A stretch of DNA of 64,000 nt from an uncultured beta proteobacterium (GTDB taxonomy: Bacteria > Pseudomonadota > Gammaproteobacteria > Burkholderiales > Burkholderiaceae_C). The stretch spans positions 37,322-101,321 of the forward strand of contig CAIJPE010000053.1 of NCBI GenBank assembly GCA_903822435.1. Reading direction: 5' to 3'. The position numbers were made by a program, and so were the translations under genes. Below, piece after piece: positions 44,862 through 53,475 of the stretch; position 1 is the first letter of the stretch; each line of letters starts with the position of its first letter. The notes below the pieces were generated by a model, which saw only the letters and a program-made list of their open reading frames with translations, was not told the DNA's origin and ran no database searches.

Positions 44862-45905
44862 CGCCAGGCTATGCCCTTCGACCTGGGCAAGCGGCGCTTC
44901 TACGTCTTCGGATTGGTGCTGTACCCGCAGAGCTTCATCTACATGACGGCCCTGTTGTTGATCCCGGCCCATTCGCTGTTCCTGTTCACCACCGTGGCCG
45001 GCCGGCTGTGGTGTGGCTATGCCCGCCCGCAGACCGTCTACACCGAATTGTTCAGGTGGGTCGAGCGCAGGATCGAAGGCGACCGGATCGCCACGGGCTT
45101 GTGGACGGGCTTTACCTTCGTCGGTTCCTTCACGCCGATCCACTCGCTGGCCGCGGAAGTGGGCAGGCTGGCCCTGGGCCCCTGGGAGACCTTCTGGGTG
45201 CTGTTCTACCGATTTGCCACCTATGGCAATGCCGGCTTCATGCGCGAGCAGGTGTGCAAGTACATGTGCCCCTATGCGCGCTTCCAGAGCGCCATGCTCG
45301 ACAAGGACACGCTCATCATCACCTACGACCAGGCGTGTGGCGAGCCCCGCGGTTCGCGGTCGAAGAAGGCCGACCCCAAGGCCCTGAACCTGGGGGCCTG
45401 CATCGACTGCAACCTGTGCGTGCAGGTGTGCCCCACCGGCATCGACATCCGCAAGGGCCTGCAATACGAGTGCATCGGCTGCGCGGCCTGCATCGACGTG
45501 TGCGACGACGTGATGAAGAAGATGAACTACGCCCCGGGACTGGTGCGCTACGACACGCAGAACGGGCTGGCGCAGGGGCTCACGGCCAGCCAGCGGCTGC
45601 GCCGCGTGTTCCGGCCGCGGGTCATCGTCTACAGCGTGATCCTGCTGCTGATCTGCAGCGCGCTGGGCGTCAGGATTGCCTTGCGTTCGCCGTTCAAGGT
45701 GGACGTGGTGCGAGACCGCGCTGCGTTGGCCCGGCTCGTGGAGGACTGCTACGTGGAGAACGTCTATCGCTTGCAGGTGATGAACGCAACCGAGCGGCTG
45801 CAGCACTACCGGGTGACGGCCGACGGCCTTCCCGGCCTGCCGACTCAGGCCAGGCCGAGCGCCTTCAGCCGTCGGTACAGCGTTCGCTCGCTCAGGCCCA
45901 GTTGA
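44862..45905 (+). pseudogene. ccoG: CcoG-type ferredoxin/cytochrome oxidase accessory protein, truncated at three places
   Basis: CcoG is a membrane polyferredoxin needed for cbb3 oxidase copper/heme maturation. Recognisable parts are RRFYVFGLVLYPQSFIYMTA, YGNAGFMREQVCKYMCPYAR and the two cluster motifs CIDCNLCVQVCPTGID and CIGCAACIDVC. Homology begins only at RQAMPFDLG (about 90 residues late) and ~25 residues are missing between GDRIA and TGLWTGF. A conserved CPQTVY cysteine is Arg (CGYARPQTVY). After DGLPGL the frame runs into antisense fisR, losing ~80 residues. ATG 44871 could start a 344-residue product. Confidence 0.8.
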
Positions 45906-47215
45906 TGGGCCATCTCGAGCCGTGTGAGCTGGCCGCCCTGGACCAGCTGCCTCAGTTCGTGGTCGAGGTCGTGTCTGGGCAAGCGTTCGTGGGCAGGTGC
46001 CCTGAGCCGCCTGCACCGGGGGCGTGATGCGGCCCCAGGTCCTCCGGCAGGTGCTCGGCGCGCACGATGCCGTCGTCGGCAAAGAGCCGCGCCCGGTCCA
46101 GCACGTTGCGCAACTCACGGATGTTGCCGGGCCAGTCGTGGGCCTGCAGGCGGGCCATGGCCTCGGGTTCGACCGAGACAGGGTGCTTGCTCGAACCGCC
46201 GCGCTGCAGGAACGAGTCGGCCAGCATCGGGATGTCGGCCACGCGCTCGCGCAGGGGCGGCAGAAGGATCGGGAACGCCCTGATGCGGTAGTACAGGTCT
46301 TGCCGGAAGCGCCCGTCGGCCACCATCTGCGCCAGCGGCTTGTGCGTGGCCGCCACCAGCCTGAAGTTGGCTTGCTGCGTCTCGATCCTGCCCACGCGGC
46401 GGAAGCTGCCCGACTCGATCAGGCGCAGCAGCTTGACCTGCATGGCCAGGGGTACGTCGCCCATCTCATCGAGGAAGAGCGTGCCCGCCTCGGCGGTTTC
46501 GACCAGGCCCTTCTTGCGCGTATGGGCTTCCGTGAACGCGCCCTTCTCGTAGCCGAAGAGTTCGCTCTCGAACAGCGTCTCGGTCAGGCCCGAGCAGTCC
46601 ACCACCACGAAGGTGGCCGGAGGCCCGGTCGCTGACCTCGTGCACGGCGCGGGCGAAGAGTTCCTTGCCGGTGCCGGATTCTCCCGGCAGCAGCACGGGC
46701 AGCATCGAAGGGGCCACGCGCTGGACGGCCGACCGCGCGGCATTGAAGGCCGGTGCGCGCCCCACCAGGCCTTCGGCGCTGGGGCGGGCCGAGGCACTGC
46801 GCACGGTGACCAACCGCTCGACGTAGGCCACCACCTCGCGCCCGGCGTCCAGGATCGGCCGCAGTTCGACGTCCACATGCTCCGGTCCGCGGGGCGTGTG
46901 GTGGATGTGCAGCGCTCGGTCGGGCCCCTTGAGTTCGAAGGCCTTCTTCATCGGGCAGTGTTCGCCGGCATGGTCGCAGGGCACGTCGTAATGGTGTGAA
47001 ACGCGAAAGCACTTCTGGCCCACGTAGGGCTTGCCGGCCGTCCCGAACTGTCGAAGGTACGCGGTGTTGGCGGCCAGGATGCGGTACTCGGGGTCGAGCA
47101 CGATCATCGGCTGCGGCTCGTGCTCGAGATACGAAATCAGCGCTTGCACGTGCACTGCGGGCCCAGGACCGGTGGCGGTACCCTGGGCATCAGCCCGGGT
47201 CTTGGCGTCTTGCAT
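45845..47215 (-). pseudogene. fisR: FisR-type sigma-54-dependent regulator, two frameshifts
   Basis: FisR senses sulfane sulfur and activates sulfide-oxidation genes with sigma-54. The N-terminal PAS-type sensor has cysteines at 69, 80 and 87 (KCFRVSHHYDVPCDHAGEHC); the +11/+7 spacing equals that of the three sensing cysteines of Cupriavidus FisR. The AAA+ domain has Walker A GESGTGKE, the loop GAFTEA (usually GAFTGA) and Walker B LFLDEMGD. The Fis-type helix-turn-helix (LTRLEMAHQLGLSERTLYRR) ends at 45845. Frameshifts occur near 46623 (one extra base after HEVSDRA) and near 45985-46010, before the DNA-binding domain. As read, no single protein contains all three parts. Confidence 0.87.
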
Positions 47216-47254
47216 CGCCGTTGCTTTCGCGGCGTGCAGCGATTGTGCGCCGGG

Positions 47255-47303
47255 CTGCCAAGTCTGCCAACCCGGCCTTGCAGGCTGCCAAAGGGCCTGC
47301 CAA
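47255..47303. promoter_or_regulatory. Four CTGCCAA direct repeats, candidate FisR upstream activating sequence
   Basis: CTGCCAA occurs at 47255, 47264, 47285 and 47297, all in the same direction, 105-153 bases upstream of a sigma-54-type promoter. Two pairs, spaced nine and twelve bases, suit an oligomeric enhancer-binding protein. The site lies between divergent fisR and the DUF2892-dioxygenase operon, as expected for FisR. Binding is inferred. Confidence 0.5.
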
Positions 47304-47407
47304 GGCCACGGCGGCGGCGTTCGCCGGATGGGCCGGTGCCGGAAGCTGAGTCCATAAAGTGCTGTCGAATCAACAGGTTGAGCACGTTGTTCGGCTCCGC
47401 CCCGATG

Positions 47408-47423
47408 TGGCACGGCTCTTGAT
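47408..47423 (+). promoter_or_regulatory. Sigma-54 (-24/-12) promoter of the DUF2892-dioxygenase operon
   Basis: TGGCACGGCTCTTGAT matches the sigma-54 consensus TGGCACG-N4-TTGC(A/T) at all positions except the -12 C, which is A. It is 60 bases before the DUF2892 start. The upstream repeats and the sigma-54 activator gene support it. The -12 change would weaken it. Confidence 0.6.
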
Positions 47424-47483
47424 AGAGCACCGTCGCGGCGCTCCTCGTGGCCGCCACCAGTTTCAGCATCAAGGAAACACATC

Positions 47484-47678
47484 ATGACCAAGAACGAAGG
47501 CAGTCTGGATCGGGTCCTGCGCGTGGCGGGGGGCTTGTTGCTCATCGGCCTGGCAGCCACCCACGCGCTGGGTGCATGGGCCTATGTCGGCATCGTGCCA
47601 CTCGTCACGGGTGCCGTCGGAATGTGCCCGCTGTATTCGATCCTGGGCATCAACACCTGCCCGCTGAACCAGCGCTGA
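47484..47678 (+). CDS. Small DUF2892 inner-membrane protein
   Basis: A 64-residue protein with two transmembrane helices (LRVAGGLLLIGLAATHALGA and WAYVGIVPLVTGAVGM) and the family end CPLYSILGINTC, with two cysteines. DUF2892 proteins resemble the membrane part of the rhodanese YgaP and accompany sulfide-oxidation genes. GAAAC and AAGGAAAC-type sequence precedes the ATG. The persulfide dioxygenase starts two bases after its stop, so they are coupled. The exact role is unknown. Confidence 0.87.
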   Translation: MTKNEGSLDRVLRVAGGLLLIGLAATHALGAWAYVGIVPLVTGAVGMCPLYSILGINTCPLNQR

Positions 47679-47680
47679 CC

Positions 47681-48577
47681 ATGGCCACCGGCAGCAACCT
47701 GCAGGTCGAAGGCTATTTCGACCCGGCCACCTGGACCGTCAGCTACATCGTCTTCGACCGGAAGACGCGCGCCTGTGCGCTGATCGACAGCGTGCTCGAC
47801 TTCGACCCGAAGTCGGGGCGGACGGCCCACACCACTGCCGACCGCTTGATCGAGCGTGTGAGCGCACTCGGAGCCAAGGTGCAGTGGATCCTGGAGACGC
47901 ATGTCCACGCCGATCACCTGACGGCCGCCCCGTACCTGAAAGCGGCAGTCGGCGGGCAATCGGGCATCGGGGCGCAGATCACGGCTGTCCAGCGGGTGTT
48001 CGGTGCGCTCTTCAACGCGGGTGACCTGTTCGCACGCGATGGGCGCCAGTTCGACCACCTGTTCGACGACGAAGAGGCCTTTGCCATCGGCAGCCTGAAG
48101 GCCCGCGCCATTCACACCCCTGGGCACACCCCGGCTTGCATGACCTACATCGTCAGCGATGGCGAGGGTTCGACGCTGGAGATCGCCGCCTTCGTCGGGG
48201 ACACCCTGTTCATGCCCGACTACGGGACGGCGCGATGCGACTTCCCGGGTGGCGACGCCCGCACCTTGTTCCGGTCGGTCAACAAGGTGCTCAGCCTGCC
48301 GCCACGGACCCGCCTGTACATGTGCCACGACTACCAACCCGGAGGGCGCGAGGTGCAGTACGTCAGCACCGTGGCCGAAGAGCGCGAGCACAACATCCAC
48401 GTGCGCAACGGGATCAGCGAAGATGAGTTCGTGGCGATGAGGCATGCACGGGATGCGACCCTGGGAATGCCCACGTTGATCCTGCCGTCGGTTCAGGTGA
48501 ACATGCGTGCGGGCCAATTCCCCGAGCCTGAGAGCAACGGCGTGCGCTACCTCAAAATCCCCTTGAATGCGGTGTAG
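47681..48577 (+). CDS. Persulfide dioxygenase (ETHE1/Blh type, MBL fold)
   Basis: This iron enzyme oxidises glutathione persulfide to sulfite and glutathione in the cytosol. The 298-residue protein has the metal motif THVHADHLTAAPYL, HTPGHTPACMTYIV, the second Asp in FVGDTLFMPDYGTARCDFPG, and the final His in YMCHDYQPGG. The signature GTARCDFPGG is typical of the bacterial dioxygenases. It is the catalytic core of the FisR-controlled operon and is followed by a DUF442 remnant and a TauE sulfite-type exporter, so its product sulfite could be exported. Confidence 0.92.
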   Translation: MATGSNLQVEGYFDPATWTVSYIVFDRKTRACALIDSVLDFDPKSGRTAHTTADRLIERVSALGAKVQWILETHVHADHLTAAPYLKAAVGGQSGIGAQITAVQRVFGALFNAGDLFARDGRQFDHLFDDEEAFAIGSLKARAIHTPGHTPACMTYIVSDGEGSTLEIAAFVGDTLFMPDYGTARCDFPGGDARTLFRSVNKVLSLPPRTRLYMCHDYQPGGREVQYVSTVAEEREHNIHVRNGISEDEFVAMRHARDATLGMPTLILPSVQVNMRAGQFPEPESNGVRYLKIPLNAV

Positions 48578-48580
48578 CCC

Positions 48581-48721
48581 ATGGACACCCAAGCACTCAC
48601 CCCCGAACTGTCGGTGGCGCCGCAGATCGTCGGCGCCGACATGCCTGCGGTGCCGCGCAAGCAGGCCCCGATGGTGGAGCACAACCTGCTCGCCCCTGCG
48701 GGGTGCCGCGGATGGCGCTGA
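48581..48721 (+). pseudogene. Remnant of a DUF442 (TIGR01244) sulfur-transferase-like gene
   Basis: Three bases after the dioxygenase stop an ATG opens a 46-codon frame. The first ~22 residues (MDTQALTPELSVAPQIVGAD) match the start of the DUF442/TIGR01244 domain, a phosphatase-like partner often fused to or beside these dioxygenases. After that the sequence bears no resemblance and ends at TGA within the start of the TauE gene. About 85 residues of a normal domain are gone. It is too short for the ORF track. Confidence 0.55.
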
Positions 48722-49539
48722 GCCTCTTGGGCCTGGGCCTGGGCGCCGTCGTGGGGCTGATCCTGGCGCTGGCGGGCGCAGGCGGCGGCATCCTGGCCGT
48801 GCCGCTGCTGGTCTTCGGGCTGCACCTGACGATGATGCAGGCCGCGCCGGTCGGCTTGATCGCCGTCGGCGCGGCTTCGGCGTTCGGCGCGGTGCTCGGG
48901 CTTCGTGAGGGGCTCGTCCGCTATCGTGCAGCGGCCCTCATCGGCTGCACCGGCATGCTGCTGGCCCCCGTGGGCGTGCGCCTGGCACGGGTCATCCCCA
49001 ATGCGCCGCTGATGGTGGCGTTCTCGGTCGTGCTGGCCTGGGTGGCCTTTCGCATGTTCCGGCAGGCGCGGCTTGCGGCCGCGGGCAGGCCACAGCCTGC
49101 CCATGCCCAGTCGCAACTGCCGTGTGTTCTCAATCCGACGGAAGGCCGCTTGATCTGGACCCTGCCTTGCGCCTGGGTGCTGGCGGCCACGGGCGTGGTG
49201 TCGGGCATCCTCAGCGGCTTGCTCGGCGTGGGCGGCGGCTTCGTCATCGTGCCATCGCTCAGCCGCTACACCAACCTGGCCACGCGCAGCATCTTCGCCA
49301 CCTCGCTGGCCGTGATCGCGCTGGTATCCATTGGCGGCGTGGGCGCGGCGGCCTGGCAGGGCACCATCGCCTGGGACCTCGCCGGCCCCTTCGCCCTGGG
49401 TGCCATCGTGGCACTGGTGGCTGGCCGATGGGTGGCCGCCCGCCTGGCCGGGGCGCGCCTGCAGCAGGCCTTCGCGGTGACCAGCGGCGCGGTGTCGCTG
49501 GTGTTGCTGGCGCGTGGGATGGGATGGATCACTGCGTAA
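48712..49539 (+). CDS. TauE/SafE-family sulfite-type exporter
   Basis: A 275-residue membrane permease with eight likely helices. The family's repeated motif is seen in the first half as LILALAGAGGGILAVPLLVF and in the second as GLLGVGGGFVIVPSLSRYTN. The middle contains a short loop with two prolines and a Cys. ATG 48712 is used; a GTG at 48703 is possible. TauE proteins export sulfite and related anions, which suits the position right after persulfide dioxygenase. Substrate is inferred from context. Confidence 0.88.
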   Translation: MALSLLGLGLGAVVGLILALAGAGGGILAVPLLVFGLHLTMMQAAPVGLIAVGAASAFGAVLGLREGLVRYRAAALIGCTGMLLAPVGVRLARVIPNAPLMVAFSVVLAWVAFRMFRQARLAAAGRPQPAHAQSQLPCVLNPTEGRLIWTLPCAWVLAATGVVSGILSGLLGVGGGFVIVPSLSRYTNLATRSIFATSLAVIALVSIGGVGAAAWQGTIAWDLAGPFALGAIVALVAGRWVAARLAGARLQQAFAVTSGAVSLVLLARGMGWITA

Positions 49540-50010
49540 TGCCGGGGCCTTTGTCAGGAGGGCCGCGAAGGCCAGGCCAAGGCCGTGGGTGGCCCACATC
49601 CAGCCCTTGTCGACGCAGCGCACAAGGCTGACGGCGCTGCACGCACAGGCAGCGCGGCGTCGATGACGGCCGCCGCCCAGGCGAGACAGGCAGTGGTGGC
49701 GATGCAGGATGCTGATGCCGCTGGCGCGATGGAGGAAGTGCCCGCGCAGCCTCTGGGCGCAGGTCAAGCCTTCAAGGTCATGGTGCGAGTGTCCGCCGGC
49801 CACGCCCAAGTCGCCAGACCATGCACGGGCCGTCGTCGCGCTGTGCGGTTCGTCCGATCGGCTAGCCTGCGCGCCTACGGCACTGCGGCCTTGTCCGGAT
49901 CCGGCGGCAGCGCCTCGGCTGCGACCGAGCGGGCGATCAGCGTGAAAGTGCCGTGCAGCGGCGCATGGCCGCCCGGCGGGAACGGGCCGATGCCCATCGC
50001 ATGAGGACAG
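49540..50010. other. Intergenic stretch without a convincing gene
   Basis: About 470 bases between TauE and the FtsH-like gene. Both strands have open frames but none has a recognisable domain. The only small candidate is a minus-strand 40-codon frame at 49875-49997 (MGIGPFPPGGHAPLHGTF...), just after the FtsH-like stop, with no clear ribosome binding site. No clear hairpin-plus-T-run was noticed. It may be degraded coding DNA. Confidence 0.4.
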
Positions 50011-51927
50011 TCAGGCCAGACCCTCGGCTTGGACGAGGGGCTCATCGCCAGCGGTGAGCAGCCCCTTCAGCTCGTCGCCACAAAGCACCTCACGTTGCAG
50101 CAAGGCCAGCGCCAGGGCGTCGAGCTGCCAGCGGCGCGAGCTCAGCAGTTGCTCGCATCGGGCCTGCGCTTGCTCGAGCATCGCCCGGGCTTCCGTCAGC
50201 ACCGCCGCCTGGATGTCGGGGCCCAGCAATTCCTTGGGCACGCCGGCCACGCTCAAAAGGCCGAAGGTCTTGGAGAAGCCCAGCGAGCCAACCATGTTGA
50301 TGGCCAGTTCCGAGGCCCGCTTCAAATCGTCGGACGCGCCGCTGGAAACGCTGCCCTTGACCAGCAATTCGGCCTCGCGCCCACCCAGCATCATCGCCAG
50401 GCGGTTGCTGAGTTCGGCCTGAGCGTACAGCGGGTCTTCGGTGTCACGGCTGATGTAGGTCACCCCCAGAGCCTGGCCGCGGGGCTCGATGGTCACCCGT
50501 TCGACCGCCCCGAGTTGCAGCCAGTGGCCGACCAGCGCATGGCCGGCCTCATGGTAGGCCAGGCGTTCGCGCGTGCTCTCGCTGAGCAGGCCCTTGACGG
50601 CAGACACCTCGCCGCCGAGCTGATGGGTTTCGATGGCGCGCAGCAGATGCTCCTGCGACACGGTGCGCGCACCAGCTTCGGCCGCGCTGGATGCGGCCTT
50701 GTTGACGGTGTTGGCGATGTCGGCGGGCGTCAGGCCCGCGGTCATGCGCGCCAGCGCTGCGGTGTCGGCCTTGCCGTCATGGAACAGCTTGCCGATGTAG
50801 AGATCGAAGAGCCGCTGGCGGTCCGGCAAGGTCGGCAGACCCAGGCGCACCAGCATGTCGAAGCGGCCGGGCCGGCGCATCGCCGGGTCGATGTTGTCCT
50901 CGTGGTTGGTGGCGGCTACCACGACCACGTTGTCCAGGCTCTCGAAGCCGTCCATCTCGACCAGCACACGGTTGATGATCCGGTTCAGCTCTGACTCCGC
51001 ACCCCCGCCCTGGCCACCCTGGCTGCGTTTGCCGATGCCGTCGACCTCGTCAATGAACAGCACGCAGGGTGCGTTCCTGCGCGCCAACTTGAACAACTCC
51101 TTGACCTTGCTGACACCTGCACCGTAGAACATGGCGGTGAAGTAGGAACCGTCAACAGCGATGAATTTGGCCTTGCTTTCGCCGGCCAGGGCCTTGGCGA
51201 GCAAGGTCTTGCCGGTGCCCGGCGGGCCCACCAGCAGCACGCCGCGGGGGGCCGACGCGCCCAGCTTGGCGTACTGGCTCGGGTCGTGCATGAAGGCCTT
51301 GACCCGATTCAACCCGGCCTTGGCTTCGTCGCTGCCGATGACGTCGGCGAATTGCGTCTGCGGCCGCGCAGACAGCTTGGACGCAGCGCCCCCCATGCCG
51401 GTCTGCAGCTTGGTGCCCATGAACAGCGCCGCGACGAGTGTGCCCAGCAACAGCAGGGGCGACAGCACCTTGTCGGCCAGGTCCAGCGCACGGCGGCTGC
51501 CTGTGCGCGGATCGACATCGACGCTGACCAGCACAAAGCCGGCCTCGGCGCTCTTGTCGCCGAGACGCTCCAGCGCGGCGCCGGGGCAGCTTTGCGCGGT
51601 GCAGCCCGGCACCGTGGCACTGGCCTTTTCACCGCTTTTCAGCGTGTACAGCACCAGCCCGGGCTGGGCGTTGGCCAGGCCCACCGCCGCGAGCCTGTTG
51701 CCGTCGAGTGCCCGGCGAAATTGAGATACCGTCTGTTCATGATCCAGCCATTCGGCTGGCGCCTGTTCGAATTGCCGGGCTTCAGGGCTCTTGCGAGCGT
51801 TGCCCTCCCGAACGGCCTGGAGGTAGAGGGCCAACAGGCAGGCCAGCAGCAGCACGGCGGCGAGCGCGGCGATCAAGGCCTGGGGCTGTGCACGAGCGCG
51901 CCTGAGCAGCTTCTTGAAAGGCGTCAT
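50011..51927 (-). CDS. FtsH-like ATP-dependent zinc metalloprotease
   Basis: A membrane AAA+ protease of about 638 residues from ATG 51927. It has an N-terminal helix (ALIAALAAVLLLACLLALYL), a periplasmic region with two cysteines (GCTAQSCPGA) and a second helix (LLLLGTLVAALFMG). The AAA domain has Walker A GPPGTGKT, Walker B VLFIDEVDGIG and RRPGRFD, and the protease has the zinc motif YHEAGHALVGHW. It is a divergent paralogue, not the housekeeping FtsH, because no rrmJ/folP neighbours are present and the N-terminus differs. An upstream ATG at 51966 is an alternative start. Confidence 0.88.
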   Translation of the reverse strand: MTPFKKLLRRARAQPQALIAALAAVLLLACLLALYLQAVREGNARKSPEARQFEQAPAEWLDHEQTVSQFRRALDGNRLAAVGLANAQPGLVLYTLKSGEKASATVPGCTAQSCPGAALERLGDKSAEAGFVLVSVDVDPRTGSRRALDLADKVLSPLLLLGTLVAALFMGTKLQTGMGGAASKLSARPQTQFADVIGSDEAKAGLNRVKAFMHDPSQYAKLGASAPRGVLLVGPPGTGKTLLAKALAGESKAKFIAVDGSYFTAMFYGAGVSKVKELFKLARRNAPCVLFIDEVDGIGKRSQGGQGGGAESELNRIINRVLVEMDGFESLDNVVVVAATNHEDNIDPAMRRPGRFDMLVRLGLPTLPDRQRLFDLYIGKLFHDGKADTAALARMTAGLTPADIANTVNKAASSAAEAGARTVSQEHLLRAIETHQLGGEVSAVKGLLSESTRERLAYHEAGHALVGHWLQLGAVERVTIEPRGQALGVTYISRDTEDPLYAQAELSNRLAMMLGGREAELLVKGSVSSGASDDLKRASELAINMVGSLGFSKTFGLLSVAGVPKELLGPDIQAAVLTEARAMLEQAQARCEQLLSSRRWQLDALALALLQREVLCGDELKGLLTAGDEPLVQAEGLA

Positions 51928-51966
51928 CGGGGGCTTGGAAACTCGCGCGGCAGCAGGGTGGTCCAT

Positions 51967-52431
51967 CTCATGGCCGAGCCTACGGGCCCGCTGCAGCCGG
52001 CTCGCGGTAGAAGTGAACCGCAATGCCGTGCCAGATCCGGCGCTCGGCAGACTTTCGCCCACCCATCGCCGAGCGGCGGCATCGGTTCGCTGCCAAACAG
52101 ACCAGGATGTCGTCGGCACTTACGCTGATGCGGTGGCGGGTCCGGCAGGGCTGGCAGGCTGTCAACCGGACATCACGACGGTTCCAACCGCACAAGGCAT
52201 CGACATGGAAGGCACCGACAAAGCGCGTGACAGGTTCGGCATGGATGCCAAAGACAACGGTGGCCCTGGCCCGGCGCCGAGGGGCGCCGACAGCGCGATG
52301 GGCCGTGACGTCTGCAACGAGGCTGTGGAGCCACCGGGCGATGTCCTCAAATTCAACACCGACAGGGCCTCCGGGCAGGCTGCCGATGCCGTGCTGTCGT
52401 ACCGCGGGTCCTGATCGGGCGCTGTCTTTCG
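51967..52431. other. Intergenic stretch between the divergent protease and lipid kinase genes
   Basis: About 465 bases. Overlapping open frames exist on both strands (for example 51914-52414 plus, 51980-52453 minus) but their translations show no known family and have opposite-frame composition typical of shadows. It probably holds the promoters of the divergent genes. No specific site could be assigned. Confidence 0.4.
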
Positions 52432-53475
52432 ATGCAGGTGTCTTTCGAGTCACGCGGCACCGACGCCATCGCCTTCGATGAGGCTTCGTGCCGTCGCGGG
52501 ATCGACCCTGCTGCGCCGATGCTGTTCATCATCAACGCCGCCTCGGGGCGCCATTCGCCCGAGGCCACCGGCCCGCTCATCGAAGAGGCCTTGCGCTCGG
52601 CCGGCCGCAGCGGCGAACTGCTGTTCACCAGCGCGGGCGAACTGGAAAACGTCGCACGGCACGCCGCGGCGAGGGCGGCGGTGCGCCGAAGTGCGCTCGT
52701 CGCCGTGGGTGGTGACGGCACGATCAACGCGGTGGCACAAGCCGCGCACGCCCAAGGCTGCAACCTCGGTGTGGTGCCGATGGGCACCTTCAACTATTTC
52801 GCCCGGACACATGGCATTCCGACGGAGGCCACCGAGGCCGTCGAGGCCTTGCTCGGCTTCGAGCCGGTGCCCGTCCAGGTCGCCCAGATCAACGAGCGCA
52901 TCTTTCTCGTCAACGCAAGCCTGGGCCTGTACCCGGAACTGCTGCAGGACCGCGAGGCCTACAAGGTCCGCTTCGGTCGCAGCAGGATGGTCGCCTTCAG
53001 CGCGGCGGTGGCGACCTTGCTCGGCGCCCACCGTCAACTGCAGCTTCGAATCGAGCTGGGTGCGGGCGCCCGGGAGATCACCACGCCGACGCTGTTTGTC
53101 GGCAACAACCGGTTGCAACTGGAAAGGGTGGGTCTTCAGGAGGCGCCGGCGCTCGACGCGGGCTGCCTCGCCGCGGTGATGCTGCGGCCCATCGGCAGCC
53201 TGGCGATGCTCTGGCTGATCGTGCGCGGCTGCATCGGCACGCTCGGCAGCGCCGACGACGTCGAGAGCTTCAAGTTCCACCGCATGGTCGTCACGCCTCG
53301 GATGCGCAGGAGCGGGAGCCTGGTGAAGGTGGCCTACGACGGCGAGATCGGCCGGCTGGCGGCGCCCCTCGAATTTCGCGTCTCGCCCAAGCCACTGTAC
53401 CTCCTCAGGCCGGCTCCCAACGCCCACACGGCCGCGCCGGGTCCTGCAACCCCTGGTCGCAAGACCCCGCCGTGA
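52432..53475 (+). CDS. Diacylglycerol/lipid kinase family protein (YegS-like)
   Basis: A 347-residue DAGK-catalytic-domain protein that phosphorylates a lipid or sphingoid hydroxyl. Signature motifs are FIINAASGRHSPEATGPLIE, the nucleotide loop VAVGGDGTINAVAQAA and GVVPMGTFNYFARTHGIP. The C-terminal half has GNNRLQLERVG and a beta-sandwich ending EFRVSPKPLYLL. The lipid substrate is not identifiable. Its stop overlaps the GTG of the phosphoesterase gene by four bases, so they are co-translated; a kinase and a phosphatase acting on related substrates is plausible. Confidence 0.88.
   Translation: MQVSFESRGTDAIAFDEASCRRGIDPAAPMLFIINAASGRHSPEATGPLIEEALRSAGRSGELLFTSAGELENVARHAAARAAVRRSALVAVGGDGTINAVAQAAHAQGCNLGVVPMGTFNYFARTHGIPTEATEAVEALLGFEPVPVQVAQINERIFLVNASLGLYPELLQDREAYKVRFGRSRMVAFSAAVATLLGAHRQLQLRIELGAGAREITTPTLFVGNNRLQLERVGLQEAPALDAGCLAAVMLRPIGSLAMLWLIVRGCIGTLGSADDVESFKFHRMVVTPRMRRSGSLVKVAYDGEIGRLAAPLEFRVSPKPLYLLRPAPNAHTAAPGPATPGRKTPP

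Noticed and set aside
44639-46027. 462-codon plus-strand ORF overlapping ccoG
   Set aside because: It is the wrong frame of ccoG; the ferredoxin motifs lie in the 44694-45905 frame.
36106-48721. The chimeric sox ORFs as novel designed fusion proteins
   Set aside because: Most junctions are out of frame and lose essential residues or signal peptides, which fits decay better than functional fusion; only SoxD-SoxY is in frame, and it lies behind a stop codon.
49585-50004. 139-codon plus-strand ORF between TauE and the FtsH-like gene
   Set aside because: No recognisable family, no ribosome binding site and Ala/Arg-rich shadow-like composition.
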